Shown here piece after piece: positions 27,935 to 38,162 of a stretch of DNA of 56,562 nucleotides. The DNA is from Andreprevotia chitinilytica DSM 18519. GTDB lineage: Bacteria > Pseudomonadota > Gammaproteobacteria > Burkholderiales > Chitinibacteraceae. Each line of letters begins with the position of its first letter. Positions within the stretch are counted from its first letter, which is position 1. The notes beneath the pieces were generated by a model. The model saw only the letters and a list, made by a program, of their open reading frames with translations, ran no database searches and was not told where the DNA came from. The stretch covers positions 1 to 56,562 of the forward strand of contig NZ_JONM01000026.1 in NCBI RefSeq assembly GCF_000711875.1, in the 5' to 3' direction. Made by a program: the position numbers and the translations under genes.

Positions 27935-29045
27935 GCAGCTGTGGAATCGCATCAAACAACCCATCGATCCGTGGTTGTTCCTGTTCACCCTGCTGGTGTT
28001 CGGGCTATCGGTCGTGCTGCTGTATTCGGCATCGAACCGCGATATCGACAAGGTGATGGACAAGACCACCTTCATGGGTGTGGCTGTCGCGGCCATGTGG
28101 CTGATTGCCAATGTGTCGCAACAGAACCTGATGCGCCTTGCGCTGCCGGCGTATGTATTGGGCGTGCTGCTGCTGGTGTTGGTGAATGTGCCGGGCTTGG
28201 GCGTGACCAGCCACGGCGCGACGCGCTGGCTCAATGTCGGCATCACGCGCATCCAGCCCTCCGAATTGATGCGGATCGCCATGCCGCTGATGCTGGCGTG
28301 GTACTTCCACCATTTCGAGGCTCATCTCAACTGGAAGCACTTTCTTGCAGCGGCAGCACTGCTGGTGCTGCCGGTCGGCCTCATCCTGAAACAGCCGGAT
28401 CTGGGCACCGGCCTGTTGATCGCCTCATCCGGCTTTTACATCCTGTTCTTCGCCGGGCTGAGCTGGCGACTGATCGGGCTGATGATCCTGGCTGGCGGCG
28501 GTATGGCCTATACCGTCATGCATTGGGACCTGTGCATTCATCTGTTGCACGAGTACCAATGCCGCCGCGTTGCCACCATGCTCGATCCGATGCAGGACCC
28601 GCTCGGCGCGGGCTACCACATCATCCAAGGCACAATTGCCATCGGTTCGGGCGGCTTGCTCGGCAAGGGCTGGCTGAATGGCACCCAGACCCACCTCGAC
28701 TTCATCCCCGAACGCACCACCGACTTCATCTTCGCCGTATTCGGCGAGGAATTTGGCCTCTTGGGCAATGCGATCCTGCTGACGCTGTACCTGCTGGTGA
28801 TCATTCGTGGCCTGACCATCGCCAATAGCGCGTCGACCCTGTTTGGCCGCCTGCTGGCCGGTGCGATCGCGCTCAATTTCTTTACCTATGCCTTCGTCAA
28901 CATGGGCATGGTGTCCGGTATTCTGCCGGTGGTGGGTGTACCGCTGCCCTTGGTGTCGTATGGCGGCACGTCGATGGTGTCGATCCTGACCGGTTTCGGC
29001 ATCCTGATGAGCATCAACCGCGACAAGAAATTAATGAAGGCGTGA
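27927..29045 (+). CDS. rodA: SEDS peptidoglycan glycosyltransferase RodA
   Basis: A 372-residue multi-pass inner-membrane polymerase that works with PBP2. It has about ten membrane helices and SEDS motifs: GVTSHGATRWLNVGITRIQPSE, LKQPDLGTGLLIASSG, FIPERTTDFIFAVFGEEFGLLG, and GVPLPLVSYGGTSMV near the end. It overlaps mrdA by 8 bases. Its stop codon lies within a GTGAGG-rich stretch. Confidence 0.97.
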   Translation: MIKQLWNRIKQPIDPWLFLFTLLVFGLSVVLLYSASNRDIDKVMDKTTFMGVAVAAMWLIANVSQQNLMRLALPAYVLGVLLLVLVNVPGLGVTSHGATRWLNVGITRIQPSELMRIAMPLMLAWYFHHFEAHLNWKHFLAAAALLVLPVGLILKQPDLGTGLLIASSGFYILFFAGLSWRLIGLMILAGGGMAYTVMHWDLCIHLLHEYQCRRVATMLDPMQDPLGAGYHIIQGTIAIGSGGLLGKGWLNGTQTHLDFIPERTTDFIFAVFGEEFGLLGNAILLTLYLLVIIRGLTIANSASTLFGRLLAGAIALNFFTYAFVNMGMVSGILPVVGVPLPLVSYGGTSMVSILTGFGILMSINRDKKLMKA

Positions 29046-29070
29046 GGAGTCAGGTGTGAGGGGCGAGGTG
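29041..29070 (+). repeat. GTGAGG-rich tract across the rodA stop and rlpA start
   Basis: The sequence CGTGAGGAGTCAGGTGTGAGGGGCGAGG contains the rodA TGA (29043-29045) and both possible GTG starts of rlpA (29056 and 29068). It resembles the tracts after gatC and mreB. Confidence 0.45.
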
Positions 29071-30048
29071 GAAAAGCGGGTTGCTGGATGGGTGAGCTTG
29101 GCGCTCTTGGTATCACTGCTTGCAGCCTGCGGCACAGCACCGCGTCAACCGGCTCCGGTGGCAGAACGGCCGACCGCGCCCGCCACCCAACCCAGCACCG
29201 CCCCCGTTGGCACGCCGTCCCCCTACTCTTGTGTCTACGCCCCCAGCAGCGTGGGCAAAGGCGGCTTCTACAAAGATGACGGCCCGATGTCCGACCTGCC
29301 CGCCGGGCTCGACCTGACACCGGAACCCGTACCACGCTGGGAACCGCTCAACCGCTTCGCCAATAATCCCTACAGCGTGCTCGGGCTCAATTTCACCCCG
29401 ATGAAAACGCCGGGTGTGCTCAAGGAAACCGGCACCGGCTCCTGGTACGGCCGCAAGTTCCACGGCCAGAAGACATCCAGCGGCGAGGTCTACGACATGT
29501 TCGCCATGACTGCCGCCCATCCCACCCTGCCCATCCCCAGCTACGCCCGCGTCACCAATCTGAAAAATGGCCGCAGCGTCATCGTGCGCGTGAACGACCG
29601 GGGCCCTTTCCACAAGGGCCGCGTCATGGATTTATCGTTCCTGGCCGCCTGCCGGCTGGGTTACGCGATGAATGGCAGCACCGAATTGCAGGTGGAAAGC
29701 CTGTTGCCATCCGATGCGCCAACCAGCGTCGTGGCCAGCGCCAGCCAGACCACCCCGCCCCCGGTAGCGCCGCCCCCCAGCCCTGCCATGCCGGAAAAAG
29801 TGCCGGTTGCCACCGCAGACGACGGCATTTACCTGCAGCTTGGCGCGTTCAGCAACCAAAGCAACGCCGAAGCATTCCGCGACAAGCTCTCCAGCATGCT
29901 GGACGATGGCGGTGCACGCGTCGTGATCCAGACTGCGGGAACGCTGCATCGCGTTCGCCTCGGGCCGTTCCCGGATCGGCAAAGTGCGCTGGCTGCGGCT
30001 GAACGTGTCACCGGCGAACATAATCTGCAGGCGGTCGTCGTTAAATAA
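29056..30048 (+). CDS. rlpA: RlpA-type septal ring lytic transglycosylase lipoprotein
   Basis: A 330-residue outer-membrane lipoprotein. The signal peptide has the lipobox LLAAC. A Pro/Ala/Thr-rich linker leads to the double-psi barrel RlpA domain (about 120-215: GTGSWYGRKFHGQKTSSGEVYD, ARVTNLKNGRSVIVRVNDRGPF, with the catalytic-type Asp of NDRGP). A second Pro-rich linker is followed by a C-terminal SPOR domain (about 255-330: GIYLQLGAFSNQSNAEAF) that binds denuded glycan strands at the septum. The start is GTG, either at 29056 or four codons later at 29068; the choice is open. It follows rodA by 10 bases. Confidence 0.93.
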   Translation: MRGEVEKRVAGWVSLALLVSLLAACGTAPRQPAPVAERPTAPATQPSTAPVGTPSPYSCVYAPSSVGKGGFYKDDGPMSDLPAGLDLTPEPVPRWEPLNRFANNPYSVLGLNFTPMKTPGVLKETGTGSWYGRKFHGQKTSSGEVYDMFAMTAAHPTLPIPSYARVTNLKNGRSVIVRVNDRGPFHKGRVMDLSFLAACRLGYAMNGSTELQVESLLPSDAPTSVVASASQTTPPPVAPPPSPAMPEKVPVATADDGIYLQLGAFSNQSNAEAFRDKLSSMLDDGGARVVIQTAGTLHRVRLGPFPDRQSALAAAERVTGEHNLQAVVVK

Positions 30049-30088
30049 CCAAGCCGCCGAGTAATCGCGTCCGACCCGCTTTCTAAAG

Positions 30089-30116
30089 TTGCAATGGTCA
30101 CCCTTTCGCCCACAAT
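30089..30116 (+). promoter_or_regulatory. Candidate promoter for the GGDEF-EAL gene
   Basis: TTGCAA (30089-30094) and CACAAT (30111-30116) are 16 bases apart, about 30 bases before the GTG start at 30147. No other signal was visible in the 98-base gap after rlpA. Confidence 0.3.
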
Positions 30117-30146
30117 GAAAAAGATATCGCGATCAAGGAAAGCGCA

Positions 30147-33100
30147 GTGACCCTCCCTGTGGCCATCCAGCCCGATCAGGAAAGCGTTCGCTCGTTCGGC
30201 AAGATCCGGCACGTGCTGGTCATCCTGTCGCTGAGCGTGCTGCTGTTCTTTGCCGGCGCGGTAGGCTGGTCGATCTACCACAGCTATCGCGAGACGGTCA
30301 GCAGCGCCAATACCCAGATGCTGACGCTGGCGCACACCATGGACGAGCACGTCGGGCGCACGCTCGATAGCACGGTGAACCTGCTGTTTTCCATCCAGCA
30401 GGATGAAATCTTCAAGCTCTGCACCGCCGCGCACGACAGCGCCTGCCTGCATGCCTATCTGCTGCGCCAGATCAACCGCACACCACAACTCTCTTCGCTC
30501 TCCATCGCCTATGACGACGGCACGCTGGCCGCATCGAGCCTGATGCACCCGGTGCCATCGCACAGCCTGGCACAGGCGCACTACTTTCAGGTCGCCCGCT
30601 CGCAGCCCACCTCGCCTTATTACATCGCCGAACAGCAGCAAGACCCGACCGGTACCACCGATATCATCCCGATCACCACCGGCATCTCGGACAAACAGGG
30701 TCATTTTGTCGGCGTCTTGATCGCCGGCCTCGATCCGGGCTATTTCAAGCACTTCTATCAGACCATCAGCCAGAACCGCGATATCGTCATCGACCTGTTT
30801 CGCGACGATGGCGTCTCGCTGGCGCACTACCCGCTCGACGATCAAACCCCCGGCCGTGATCTCTCCGCACGGCGCTTTTTCGATAACGCCTTCCGCCAAG
30901 CCGATAGCGGCTCGTTCACTGAAACCAGTACCAGCGAACACATCACGCGCATCTACGGCTGGCGGCGCGTCTCCGGCCTGCCGCTGGGCGTGCTGGTCGG
31001 CATCGACCGTGAGCAGGTGCTGCAGCCGTGGCAACACGAAAGCGCGCTCAACGCGGCCATCAGCTTTGTTGCAGTGCTGTCCGGCTCGCTGCTGATGCTC
31101 TACCTGATGCGCCAGATCGAACGCCAGGAACGCACCGAAGAAGACCTATACCTCACCAAAGCCTCGGTCGAGCGCGGCGCCGACCTGGCCATCTGGCTCG
31201 ACCCGGCCGGTCAGATCCGTTACGTCAACACCACCGCCTGCACCCGGCTCGGCTACAGCGAGCACGAACTGCTATCGATGCGCTTTCGCGACATCAACCC
31301 GACCTTCCGCCCGGATATCTGGCCCCGCTTCTGGGACAAACTGCGCTCCAACAAGCATCTGTTCGACGAAGTGACGCTTCGCACGCGCGGCGGCGAGGAG
31401 TTCCCGACCGAGGTTTACTCAACCTACATCGTCTTCAAGAAGCAGGAATACAACTGCGCGGTGGTCCGCGATATCTCGGAACGCCGCATCGCCGAAGAAG
31501 CCATCATCAAAAGCGAACAGCAGTTGCGCCTTGCGCTGGAAGCCTCCAGCACCGGCCTGTTCGACATGCCGCTCGACAACCGCCGCAACGCCGTCACCAG
31601 CCCGGAATACGACAAGCTGCTCGGGTTCGAGCCGGGCGAGCTGGTCGAAACCTTCGACAAATGGAAAGAGCAGCTGCACCCGGCCGACCGCGATCTGGTC
31701 GTCTCCGCCTTCCGCGACTACTACACCGGTGCATCGCCGCAATTCACCATCGAATTCCGCCGCCGCGTGAAATCGGGCGCTTATCGCTGGTTCCAGTCCC
31801 AAGGCAAATTCGTCGAATTCGACAACCGCAACCGGCCCAACCGGCTGATCGGCACGGTGACCGACATCACCGAGCGCAAAGCGGCGCAAGAGCGGATCAC
31901 CGAACTGGCCAATTTCGACACAGTGACCGGCTTGGCCAACCGCAACCTGCTACGCGACGAGCTGCGATTGGCGTTGGCAGCGGCGGAGCGGTTCGAGCGC
32001 AAGTTGGCCGTGCTCTTCCTTGATCTGGACCGGTTCAAGACCATCAACGATTCGCTGGGTCATGCCGCCGGCGATCAAGTGCTGAATCAGGTTGCAGACC
32101 GCCTGAAAAAGTCCGTACGGCGCTCGGACATTCTGGCGCGGCTGGGTGGCGACGAGTTCGTGCTGGTGCTCACCGAGATCAAGGATGTGCTGCAGGCCCG
32201 CGATATGGCCGAGCACCTGCTGGAGACCTTTTCCGAACCCTTCGAGCTGGAAGCGGGGGGGTTTGCCACCACGACATCGATCGGCATCAGCGTCTATCCG
32301 GACGACGGCAATGACCCGGATACGCTGATCCGCAATGCCGATGTGGCGATGTACCAGGCCAAGTCGAACGGCCGCAACAACTGCCAGTATTTCACTGCCG
32401 ACATGAACGAGCGGGCTTCAGAGCGGCTGGTGCTGGAAACCAGCATGCGCCAAGCGCTCTCCAATGGTGAATTCGAGCTGTATTACCAGCCGCAGGTCAG
32501 CCTGAAAGACGGCAAGTTGATTGGTGCCGAAGCACTGATTCGCTGGCACCACCCGGAACACGGGCTGATCCCGCCGGCCAAGTTCATCCCGGTGGCAGAA
32601 GAATCACGGATGATCGTCCCCATCGGCAACTGGGTACTGCAACAGGCGTGTCGGCAGGCAGCGGCCTGGCAAGCAGCGGGATTGCCGGGCATCACCATGG
32701 CGGTCAACCTCTCGCCGCTGCAACTGCACCAGGCCAACCTGCTCGATATCGTCGCCGAAGCAATGGCGGACGCAGGGCTCGAACCACGCTACCTGGAGCT
32801 GGAAGTCACCGAATCGGTAGTCATGCAGGAGGTCGAGCACGTGATGAGCATGCTGCATGGCCTCAAGCAACTGGGGGTGAAGCTATCCATCGACGACTTC
32901 GGGACCGGCTACTCCAGCTTGTCCTACCTGAAGCGCTTTGCCTTCGACAAGATCAAGGTCGACCAGAGTTTTGTGCGCGATATCGCCACCGATGCCAACG
33001 ACGCCGCCATCGTGCTCGCCATCATCGGGCTCGGCAAAACGCTCGGCATGTCGGTACTGGCTGAAGGGGTGGAAACGCCGTTGCAGCTGGAATTCCTGCG

Positions 33101-33227
33101 CCGTGCCCAGACTGACGCGATCCAGGGTTACTTGTTCAGCCGCCCGCTCGACGAGGCCGGTTTCCGCCGCTTACTTGAAAACCCCGAAGTCATGCCGATG
33201 CCCGAGGGCAGCATGATCGATGGCTGA
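30147..33227 (+). CDS. Membrane Cache-PAS-PAS-GGDEF-EAL c-di-GMP enzyme
   Basis: A 1026-residue bifunctional-type c-di-GMP protein. A membrane helix (about 27-47) and a second one (about 305-323) flank a periplasmic Cache sensor. Two PAS domains follow (about 340-460 and 465-580, the second PAS_3-like and ending [11 protein letters not shown]). The GGDEF domain is intact (GGDEF at 667-671) with an upstream I-site RRSD. The EAL domain has [37 protein letters not shown] and KVDQSFV, all as in active phosphodiesterases. Both activities look possible; the net one cannot be read. The GTG start is preceded by AAGGA. Confidence 0.95.
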   Translation: MTLPVAIQPDQESVRSFGKIRHVLVILSLSVLLFFAGAVGWSIYHSYRETVSSANTQMLTLAHTMDEHVGRTLDSTVNLLFSIQQDEIFKLCTAAHDSACLHAYLLRQINRTPQLSSLSIAYDDGTLAASSLMHPVPSHSLAQAHYFQVARSQPTSPYYIAEQQQDPTGTTDIIPITTGISDKQGHFVGVLIAGLDPGYFKHFYQTISQNRDIVIDLFRDDGVSLAHYPLDDQTPGRDLSARRFFDNAFRQADSGSFTETSTSEHITRIYGWRRVSGLPLGVLVGIDREQVLQPWQHESALNAAISFVAVLSGSLLMLYLMRQIERQERTEEDLYLTKASVERGADLAIWLDPAGQIRYVNTTACTRLGYSEHELLSMRFRDINPTFRPDIWPRFWDKLRSNKHLFDEVTLRTRGGEEFPTEVYSTYIVFKKQEYNCAVVRDISERRIAEEAIIKSEQQLRLALEASSTGLFDMPLDNRRNAVTSPEYDKLLGFEPGELVETFDKWKEQLHPADRDLVVSAFRDYYTGASPQFTIEFRRRVKSGAYRWFQSQGKFVEFDNRNRPNRLIGTVTDITERKAAQERITELANFDTVTGLANRNLLRDELRLALAAAERFERKLAVLFLDLDRFKTINDSLGHAAGDQVLNQVADRLKKSVRRSDILARLGGDEFVLVLTEIKDVLQARDMAEHLLETFSEPFELEAGGFATTTSIGISVYPDDGNDPDTLIRNADVAMYQAKSNGRNNCQYFTADMNERASERLVLETSMRQALSNGEFELYYQPQVSLKDGKLIGAEALIRWHHPEHGLIPPAKFIPVAEESRMIVPIGNWVLQQACRQAAAWQAAGLPGITMAVNLSPLQLHQANLLDIVAEAMADAGLEPRYLELEVTESVVMQEVEHVMSMLHGLKQLGVKLSIDDFGTGYSSLSYLKRFAFDKIKVDQSFVRDIATDANDAAIVLAIIGLGKTLGMSVLAEGVETPLQLEFLRRAQTDAIQGYLFSRPLDEAGFRRLLENPEVMPMPEGSMIDG

Positions 33228-33368
33228 TTGAGCAGTAGAGAGCGAGCCTCTGCGCAAGCATCAAGAACCGCTTTCCAAGCCAACTTCAAGCCAATTCTAA
33301 GCACTTCACCTTGTTATCAAACCCACGCACAATCGCTACCCTCTACCGATTGCAATCAGGAGTGTTCC

Positions 33369-34274
33369 ATGGGCGCGCGCTATGTCGTTTTCGGCGAAGC
33401 ACTGACCGATTTCATCCGCGAAGAAGGCAGCCACTGGCGGGCGATTGCCGGCGGTTCATGCTGGAATGTCGCTCGCGTGGGCGCCCAATTGGGCGTGCCG
33501 ACCGGCTTCGCCGGCGCAATCAGTCGCGATACCTTGGGTGACGAGCTGGCGCAGCTATCCGAAACGGCCGGGCTGGATCTGCGCTTTTTGCAGCGCGTGG
33601 ACAAATCGCCGTTCCTTGCGATGGTCACCTCCAAACACCCGCCGCATTACTTCTTTGTTGGCGACGACAGCGCCGATCTGCATTTTGATATCGCGAAACT
33701 GCCCGGCGGCTGGCTGGATGATGCCGAGATCGTGCACTTTGGCTCGATCAGTCTGTACCGGCAACCGTTGGCCGATCGTCTGGTGGCGCTCGCCGGCCAA
33801 GTCAAAGCTGCCGGCAAGCGCATCGCCTTCGACCCGAACTACCGCGCATTGATGGATGCAGGCTACCAGCCCATCCTGCAGCAAATGGCCAAGCTGGCTG
33901 ACTACATCAAGATTTCCGACGAAGACGTCGGTCATCTGTTCAAGGGTCAAAGCGAAGCGCAAGCCGTTGCGACCCTGCGCGACTGGAATCCCACCGCCCA
34001 CATCCTGTTCACACGTGGCGCTTCGGGCATTGAGCTGATCACGCCGGAGGGCACGATTGCCCGGCCCGTTTTCAAAGTCGAAGTCGCCGATACCGTTGGT
34101 GCAGGCGACGCCAGCATGGGCGGCTGGATGGCCAGCCTGCTGCAGCGCCCGGATGCACCGCTCGAGTCCCATCTGGCCTTCTCGGCCGCCACCGCCGCAA
34201 CCGCATGCCGCCAACACGGTGCCTACGCGCCGCACTGGAACGAAGTGGAACAGCTGATCGCCGCGCAAAGCTGA
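33369..34274 (+). CDS. PfkB-family sugar kinase (fructokinase-like)
   Basis: A 301-residue cytosolic kinase. The ATG at 33369 follows AGGAG by 6 bases and starts the family-like MGARYVVFGEALTDFI. Family features are the sugar-binding GGSCWNVARVGAQLG (signature 1 region) and, near the end, VADTVGAGDASMGGW (signature 2), with the catalytic Asp in GAGD. ARG...TPEGTIARP leads into it. Fructose or a related sugar is the likely substrate but 2-keto-gluconate or another ketose is possible. The 141-base gap upstream suggests its own promoter. A strong terminator follows. Confidence 0.88.
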   Translation: MGARYVVFGEALTDFIREEGSHWRAIAGGSCWNVARVGAQLGVPTGFAGAISRDTLGDELAQLSETAGLDLRFLQRVDKSPFLAMVTSKHPPHYFFVGDDSADLHFDIAKLPGGWLDDAEIVHFGSISLYRQPLADRLVALAGQVKAAGKRIAFDPNYRALMDAGYQPILQQMAKLADYIKISDEDVGHLFKGQSEAQAVATLRDWNPTAHILFTRGASGIELITPEGTIARPVFKVEVADTVGAGDASMGGWMASLLQRPDAPLESHLAFSAATAATACRQHGAYAPHWNEVEQLIAAQS

Positions 34275-34295
34275 TCGGTTCCACCCGCAGCGACA

Positions 34296-34333
34296 CCAAT
34301 AAAAAAGCGACCAGAAGGTCGCTTTTTTATTGG
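34296..34333. terminator. Strong bidirectional terminator
   Basis: A perfect 17-base stem (CCAATAAAAAAGCGACC and its inverse) has a 4-base AGAA loop. It gives a GC-rich core with A-runs before and T-runs after on both strands. It lies between the convergent sugar kinase (+) and ACBP (-) genes. Confidence 0.95.
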
Positions 34334-34351
34334 GCTGGCGGCTATAGAAGA

Positions 34352-34618
34352 TCAGCTATCGTTCTTCTTCAGCTCTTCGACCAGATCGATGTACAGCTGC
34401 ATCGCCTCATCGCTGGTCTTGCCCTTGAACTTCGCCCAGCCATCGTACTTGGCTTGGGCCACGAAGTTGAGCGCCCCCGGGCGGTCACCAGTGACATCGC
34501 CATCGGTCGCTTGTTTGAACAGCCCGTAGAGCTTGAGCTTGTCCTGCGTGGTAGGCGGTTCGTTGAGTTCGGTGACGGCTTCGGAAGCGGCCTTGAAACG
34601 GGCTGCGAGGTCGGACAT
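34352..34618 (-). CDS. Acyl-CoA-binding protein
   Basis: An 88-residue four-helix ACBP-domain protein that binds long-chain acyl-CoA in the cytosol. It shows the family pattern: KFxxA-like RFKAASEAV, KLKLYGLFKQATDGDV, RPGALNFVAQAKYDGWAKFKGKTSDEAM, YIDLVEELKK. The tyrosine and lysines that contact CoA (LYGLFKQA and AKYDGW) are present. CAGGAG lies 6 bases upstream. It is monocistronic, about 175 bases after the pyr operon end. Confidence 0.95.
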   Translation of the reverse strand: MSDLAARFKAASEAVTELNEPPTTQDKLKLYGLFKQATDGDVTGDRPGALNFVAQAKYDGWAKFKGKTSDEAMQLYIDLVEELKKNDS

Positions 34619-34740
34619 GGTGGACTCCTGAACAATTTAAAACAATTGTTTGATAACGGAACCAGTATAGCTGCGCATGCTCAAGGCTCCAAACCGGGGA
34701 AAGCCCCCAAGACGGCTGTTTGAGCAACCTAACAAAATCT

Positions 34741-34781
34741 TGTAGGGCGGGTTACGCAGCAAGCTGCTAACCCGCCCTACA
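34741..34781. repeat. GTAGGGCGGG palindrome after pyrC-prime
   Basis: TGTAGGGCGGGTTA (34741-34754) and its exact inverse (34768-34781) enclose CGCAGCAAGCTGC, itself partly palindromic. It lies 12 bases beyond the pyrC-prime stop and may act in 3-prime end formation. Sequences of this kind recur in many proteobacterial intergenic regions. Confidence 0.8.
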
Positions 34782-34793
34782 GTCCGTGAATGC

Positions 34794-36071
34794 TCAAGCC
34801 GCCTGATAAACCAGCTTGCCCTTCACGAAGGTAAAGCGTGCTTGGCCCTTCACTTCCATGCCGGAAAACGGCGTGTTCTTGCCCTGGCTCTTCAATGTTT
34901 GCGGCGTCACTTGCCAGGTCGCATCCGGGTCGAACAACACCAGATCGGCGCGGCTACCGACGGTAAGCGCCGCCTCGAAACCGAGTTTCTGCGCCGGGAC
35001 GCTACTGATCTTGGCCAATGCGGCCGGCAATGCAACGCCGCTGCGCTCAGCCCAAGCCAAGGTCAACGGCAGCAGCAGCTCCAGCCCCGTCGCGCCGGGT
35101 TCTGCTTCGGCGAACGGCAACAACTTGGAATCGTCATCCATCGGGCTGTGATCGGAGCAGATTGCGTCGATGGTGCCGTCGGCCAGTGCGGCGGCAATCG
35201 CATTGCGGTCACGCACGCTACGCAGTGGCGGGTCAAAGCGGTAGTGACTATCGAAATAGCCGATGTCGACGTCGGCCAGATGGATGTGGTTGATGTCCAC
35301 GTCGCAAGTCAGCGGCAGCCCTTCCCGCTTGGCGGTGCGCACCAGTTCGATGCCAGCAGCGCTAGACAGGCGGGCGATATGCACGCGGCAACCGGTGGCG
35401 CGCATCAGTTGCACGATCTGCGCAATCGCCAGCGTTTCGGCAATCACTGGGATGCCGGTCAGGCCGAGGCGAGAGGCGTATTCGCCATCGTGCGCCACAC
35501 CGTCATTCACCAGGCTGGCTTCTTCCGGCCGCAAACGCAGCTCGAAACCAAACGTCGCGGCGTATTGCATGGCGCGGTAAAGCACCTGCAGGTCGGCAAT
35601 CGGCACATCGCCTTGCGAGAAGGCCACGCAGCCGGCCTCGCGCAGCTGCGCCATCTCGGTGATTTCCTTGCCCTTGAGGCCGACCGTGAGCGCACCGACC
35701 GGGTACAACCGCGCCAGATCATGCGCCTTGGCACGCTGGCGCAACATGGTGACGAGGCCCGGTTCATCGAGCGGCGGATCAGTATCCGGCGGGCAGACGA
35801 TGCTGGTCACACCACCAGCCACGGCTGCGGCCATTTCGGACGGCAGCGTCGCCTTGTATTCAAAGCCCGGCTCACGCAGGCGGGCAGCCAGATCGACCAG
35901 GCCCGGCGCAACGATCAGGCCAGCCGCATCGATCTCTTGTTCGGCGTGAAAACCAGTCGGCGCAGCGCCGACGCCGACGATCTTGCCGTCGGCCAGATAC
36001 AAGTCAGCCTTGGTATCCGTGCCGTGCGTCGGGTCGATCAGGCGGCCGTTGCGGATGATGGTCTGCTTCAT
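34794..36071 (-). CDS. Non-catalytic dihydroorotase-like subunit (PyrC-prime)
   Basis: A 425-residue class I dihydroorotase homologue, probably a structural partner of aspartate carbamoyltransferase. The fold is clear: [77 protein letters not shown] and the C-terminal [15 protein letters not shown]. The metal-binding HxH of the usual DxHxHLREPG is replaced ([10 protein letters not shown]), and the usual ExxPHHL strand reads [10 protein letters not shown]. In Pseudomonas, such inactive PyrC-prime proteins are needed for assembly of PyrB. It overlaps pyrB by 4 bases, which fits that role. A separate active PyrC should exist elsewhere. Confidence 0.9.
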   Translation of the reverse strand: MKQTIIRNGRLIDPTHGTDTKADLYLADGKIVGVGAAPTGFHAEQEIDAAGLIVAPGLVDLAARLREPGFEYKATLPSEMAAAVAGGVTSIVCPPDTDPPLDEPGLVTMLRQRAKAHDLARLYPVGALTVGLKGKEITEMAQLREAGCVAFSQGDVPIADLQVLYRAMQYAATFGFELRLRPEEASLVNDGVAHDGEYASRLGLTGIPVIAETLAIAQIVQLMRATGCRVHIARLSSAAGIELVRTAKREGLPLTCDVDINHIHLADVDIGYFDSHYRFDPPLRSVRDRNAIAAALADGTIDAICSDHSPMDDDSKLLPFAEAEPGATGLELLLPLTLAWAERSGVALPAALAKISSVPAQKLGFEAALTVGSRADLVLFDPDATWQVTPQTLKSQGKNTPFSGMEVKGQARFTFVKGKLVYQAA

Positions 36072-37036
36072 TGTTGCTGCCCCCGCTGATTTTCAGAAAC
36101 GATCGCCATCACGGCCATGCGCACGGCGATGCCGAAGGTGACTTGCGGCAGGATCACCGCCTGCTTGCCATCGGCGACGGCGGAGTCAATCTCGACGCCG
36201 CGGTTCATCGGGCCGGGGTGCATCACGATTGCATCCGGCTTGGCGAGCGCGAGTTTTTCCGGCGTCAGGCCGTAGTACTTGAAGAATTCTTGCGTGGACG
36301 GCAGGAAAGCACCGCTCATGCGCTCGTTCTGCAGCCGCAACATGATGATCACGTCGACGTCTTGCAGGCCCTCGGCCATGTCGTGATACACGTGCACGCC
36401 CAAGCTTTCGATGCCGGTCGGCAACAGTGTTTTCGGTGCAATCACGCGCACTTCCGGGCAGCCAAGCGTGGTCAGTGCGTGAATATCCGAGCGCGCCACG
36501 CGCGAGTGCAGGATGTCGCCGACGATGGCGACGCGCAGCTTGGTAAAGTCGCCCTTGAAGTGGCGAATGGTATACATGTCCAGCAGCGCTTGCGTCGGGT
36601 GGGCATGGCGGCCATCGCCCGCGTTGACTACGGCAATGCCCGGCTTCACATGTTTGGCGATCAGGTACGGTGCGCCCGATTGCGCATGGCGCACGACGAA
36701 CACGTCCGCGCCCATCGCTTCGAGGTTCTGGATGGTGTCGAGCAGCGTCTCGCCCTTGGCGGTGCTGGATGCTTGAATGTTCAGGCTGGTCACATCGGCG
36801 GACAGCCGCTTGGCAGCGATTTCGAACGTAGTACGGGTGCGAGTGCTGTTCTCGAAAAATAGGTTGAACACCGAGCGCCCGGCCAGCGTGGTGAACTTCT
36901 TGTTGCCGGCATCGCCAGCGGCCACATATTCGGCGGCGCGATCAAGAATCTGGGTGAGGATGCGCTTGGGCAGTCCTTCCGGGGTCAGCAGGTGGATCAA
37001 CTCCCCTGCCGCATTCAATTGCGGGTTGTAGGCCAT
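36068..37036 (-). CDS. pyrB: Aspartate carbamoyltransferase catalytic subunit
   Basis: A 322-residue enzyme that joins carbamoyl phosphate and aspartate, the first committed pyrimidine step. The carbamoyl-phosphate motif [13 protein letters not shown] is intact. [36 protein letters not shown] and [12 protein letters not shown] follow. It is 23 bases after ruvX and overlaps pyrC-prime. In Pseudomonas and many betaproteobacteria pyrR lies between the ruvX/yqgE pair and pyrB; there is no room for it here. No attenuator hairpin was seen in the 23-base gap. Confidence 0.98.
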   Translation of the reverse strand: MAYNPQLNAAGELIHLLTPEGLPKRILTQILDRAAEYVAAGDAGNKKFTTLAGRSVFNLFFENSTRTRTTFEIAAKRLSADVTSLNIQASSTAKGETLLDTIQNLEAMGADVFVVRHAQSGAPYLIAKHVKPGIAVVNAGDGRHAHPTQALLDMYTIRHFKGDFTKLRVAIVGDILHSRVARSDIHALTTLGCPEVRVIAPKTLLPTGIESLGVHVYHDMAEGLQDVDVIIMLRLQNERMSGAFLPSTQEFFKYYGLTPEKLALAKPDAIVMHPGPMNRGVEIDSAVADGKQAVILPQVTFGIAVRMAVMAIVSENQRGQQQ

Positions 37037-37059
37037 GGTGACTCCAAGGGGGACTTCAG

Positions 37060-37494
37060 CTACTCCACCAGCGGCGACAACGCCGGCGGGGCATCGAAGT
37101 AAGACTGCAAAATCTGCATTGCGGCAACCTGATCGAGCGCGGTCTTCTGCTTGCGACCTTTCAGGCCACTCTGGTTCAGCGCTTCGCTGGCGGCGGCGGA
37201 GGTATAGCGCTCATCGACCAGCGCGACCGGCAGACTGAAGCGGCCATGCAGGCGATTGGCGAACTTGCGCGCCAGGCGGCTGGAATCCTGCTCCTCGCCG
37301 TCTTCGGTCAAGGGCAGCCCAACCACCAGCTGCGTTGGCTGCCACTCGCGGATCAGCGCTTCAATGCGGGAAAAACGGGTGTCATTGTCAGTGGCGGCGA
37401 TGGTTTCGACCGGGTGCGGAATGCCCAGCTCCGTACTGCCCATCGCAACGCCGATACGCGCCGCGCCGAAGTCGAACGCCAGCACCGTACTCAA
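37060..37494 (-). CDS. ruvX: YqgF/RuvX-type Holliday junction resolvase-like nuclease
   Basis: A 144-residue RNase H-fold protein, thought to act in 16S rRNA 5-prime processing and/or Holliday junction resolution. Motifs: [43 protein letters not shown] and the final [14 protein letters not shown] with the last catalytic Asp. The start appears to be TTG at 37494, overlapping the yqgE stop (TTGA); the GTG at 37485 is an alternative that would remove three residues. Either is a weak start, so expression may depend on coupling to yqgE. Confidence 0.93.
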   Translation of the reverse strand: MSTVLAFDFGAARIGVAMGSTELGIPHPVETIAATDNDTRFSRIEALIREWQPTQLVVGLPLTEDGEEQDSSRLARKFANRLHGRFSLPVALVDERYTSAAASEALNQSGLKGRKQKTALDQVAAMQILQSYFDAPPALSPLVE

Positions 37495-38042
37495 GCGTGC
37501 CCTGCCTCGTCCGAGAGCATGGCCATGTCGACGCCCAAGAGCTTGAGCGCCGCCTCGTACCGCTCTTCAGCCGGCAGCGAGAAGATGATGCTCGGGTCGG
37601 CCTCGACCGACAGCCACGCATTCTGCGCGATTTCGCTTTCCAGCTGACCGGCTTCCCAGCCGGCGTAGCCGAGCGTGACGAACATCTTTTCCGGGCCGGA
37701 ACCTTCGCCAACCGCCAGCAAGATGTCCTTGGAGGTGGTGAGGCCCATGCCGTCGTTGACCGGTAGCGTCGATTGCCAGTCGCCCAGCGGCGTGTGCAAC
37801 ACGAAACCACGATCGGTCTGCACCGGGCCGCCGAAGCAGACTTCCAGTTCGGCGACATCCGGCCGGTGCAGTTCGACGTCGATCTGCTCGAACAGGGTGG
37901 TCAGCGTCATGCCCAGTGGCCGGTTGACGATCACGCCCATCGCGCCCTTGTCGTTGTGATCGCAGACATAGGCAAGCGTTTTGGCGAAGATCGGATCGAC
38001 CAGACTGGGCATCGCGATCAGAAAATGCTGGGAAAGATTCAT
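37491..38042 (-). CDS. yqgE: YqgE/AlgH family protein (UPF0301)
   Basis: A 183-residue cytosolic protein of unknown biochemical role. Family segments are NLSQHFLIAMPSLVDPIFAKT, YVCDHNDKGAMGVIVNRPLG, VCFGGPVQTDRGFVLH and ILLAVGEGSGPEKMFVTLGYAGWEAGQLE. The ATG at 38042 gives the MNLxxHFLIAMP start seen in E. coli YqgE; the ATG two codons earlier (38048) is possible. A much longer open frame upstream is not used. First gene of yqgE-ruvX-pyrB-pyrC-prime. Confidence 0.94.
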   Translation of the reverse strand: MNLSQHFLIAMPSLVDPIFAKTLAYVCDHNDKGAMGVIVNRPLGMTLTTLFEQIDVELHRPDVAELEVCFGGPVQTDRGFVLHTPLGDWQSTLPVNDGMGLTTSKDILLAVGEGSGPEKMFVTLGYAGWEAGQLESEIAQNAWLSVEADPSIIFSLPAEERYEAALKLLGVDMAMLSDEAGHA

Positions 38043-38127
38043 ATCCATGCCGGAATTATCGCATAAGGCCACCGTATTCTTGTGGCGAGAACATGCAAAT
38101 TCGGCGCTGGCCGGAAGGATCGCCCCA

Positions 38128-38156
38128 CTGTCAGCTGCAAACCGTTCGGCTATAAA
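38128..38156 (+). promoter_or_regulatory. Promoter for the sensor kinase, probably giving a leaderless mRNA
   Basis: CTGTCA (38128-38133) and TATAAA (38151-38156) have the ideal 17-base spacing. The expected transcription start, 7 bases past the -10 element, is the A of the ATG at 38163. No Shine-Dalgarno sequence is present between them (AAACTGA). Confidence 0.5.
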
Positions 38157-38162
38157 AACTGA

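Noticed and set aside
34842-36089. Open frame of 415 codons on the plus strand opposite pyrC-prime
   Set aside because: Shadow of a gene whose frame overlaps pyrB by 4 bases and has clear homology.
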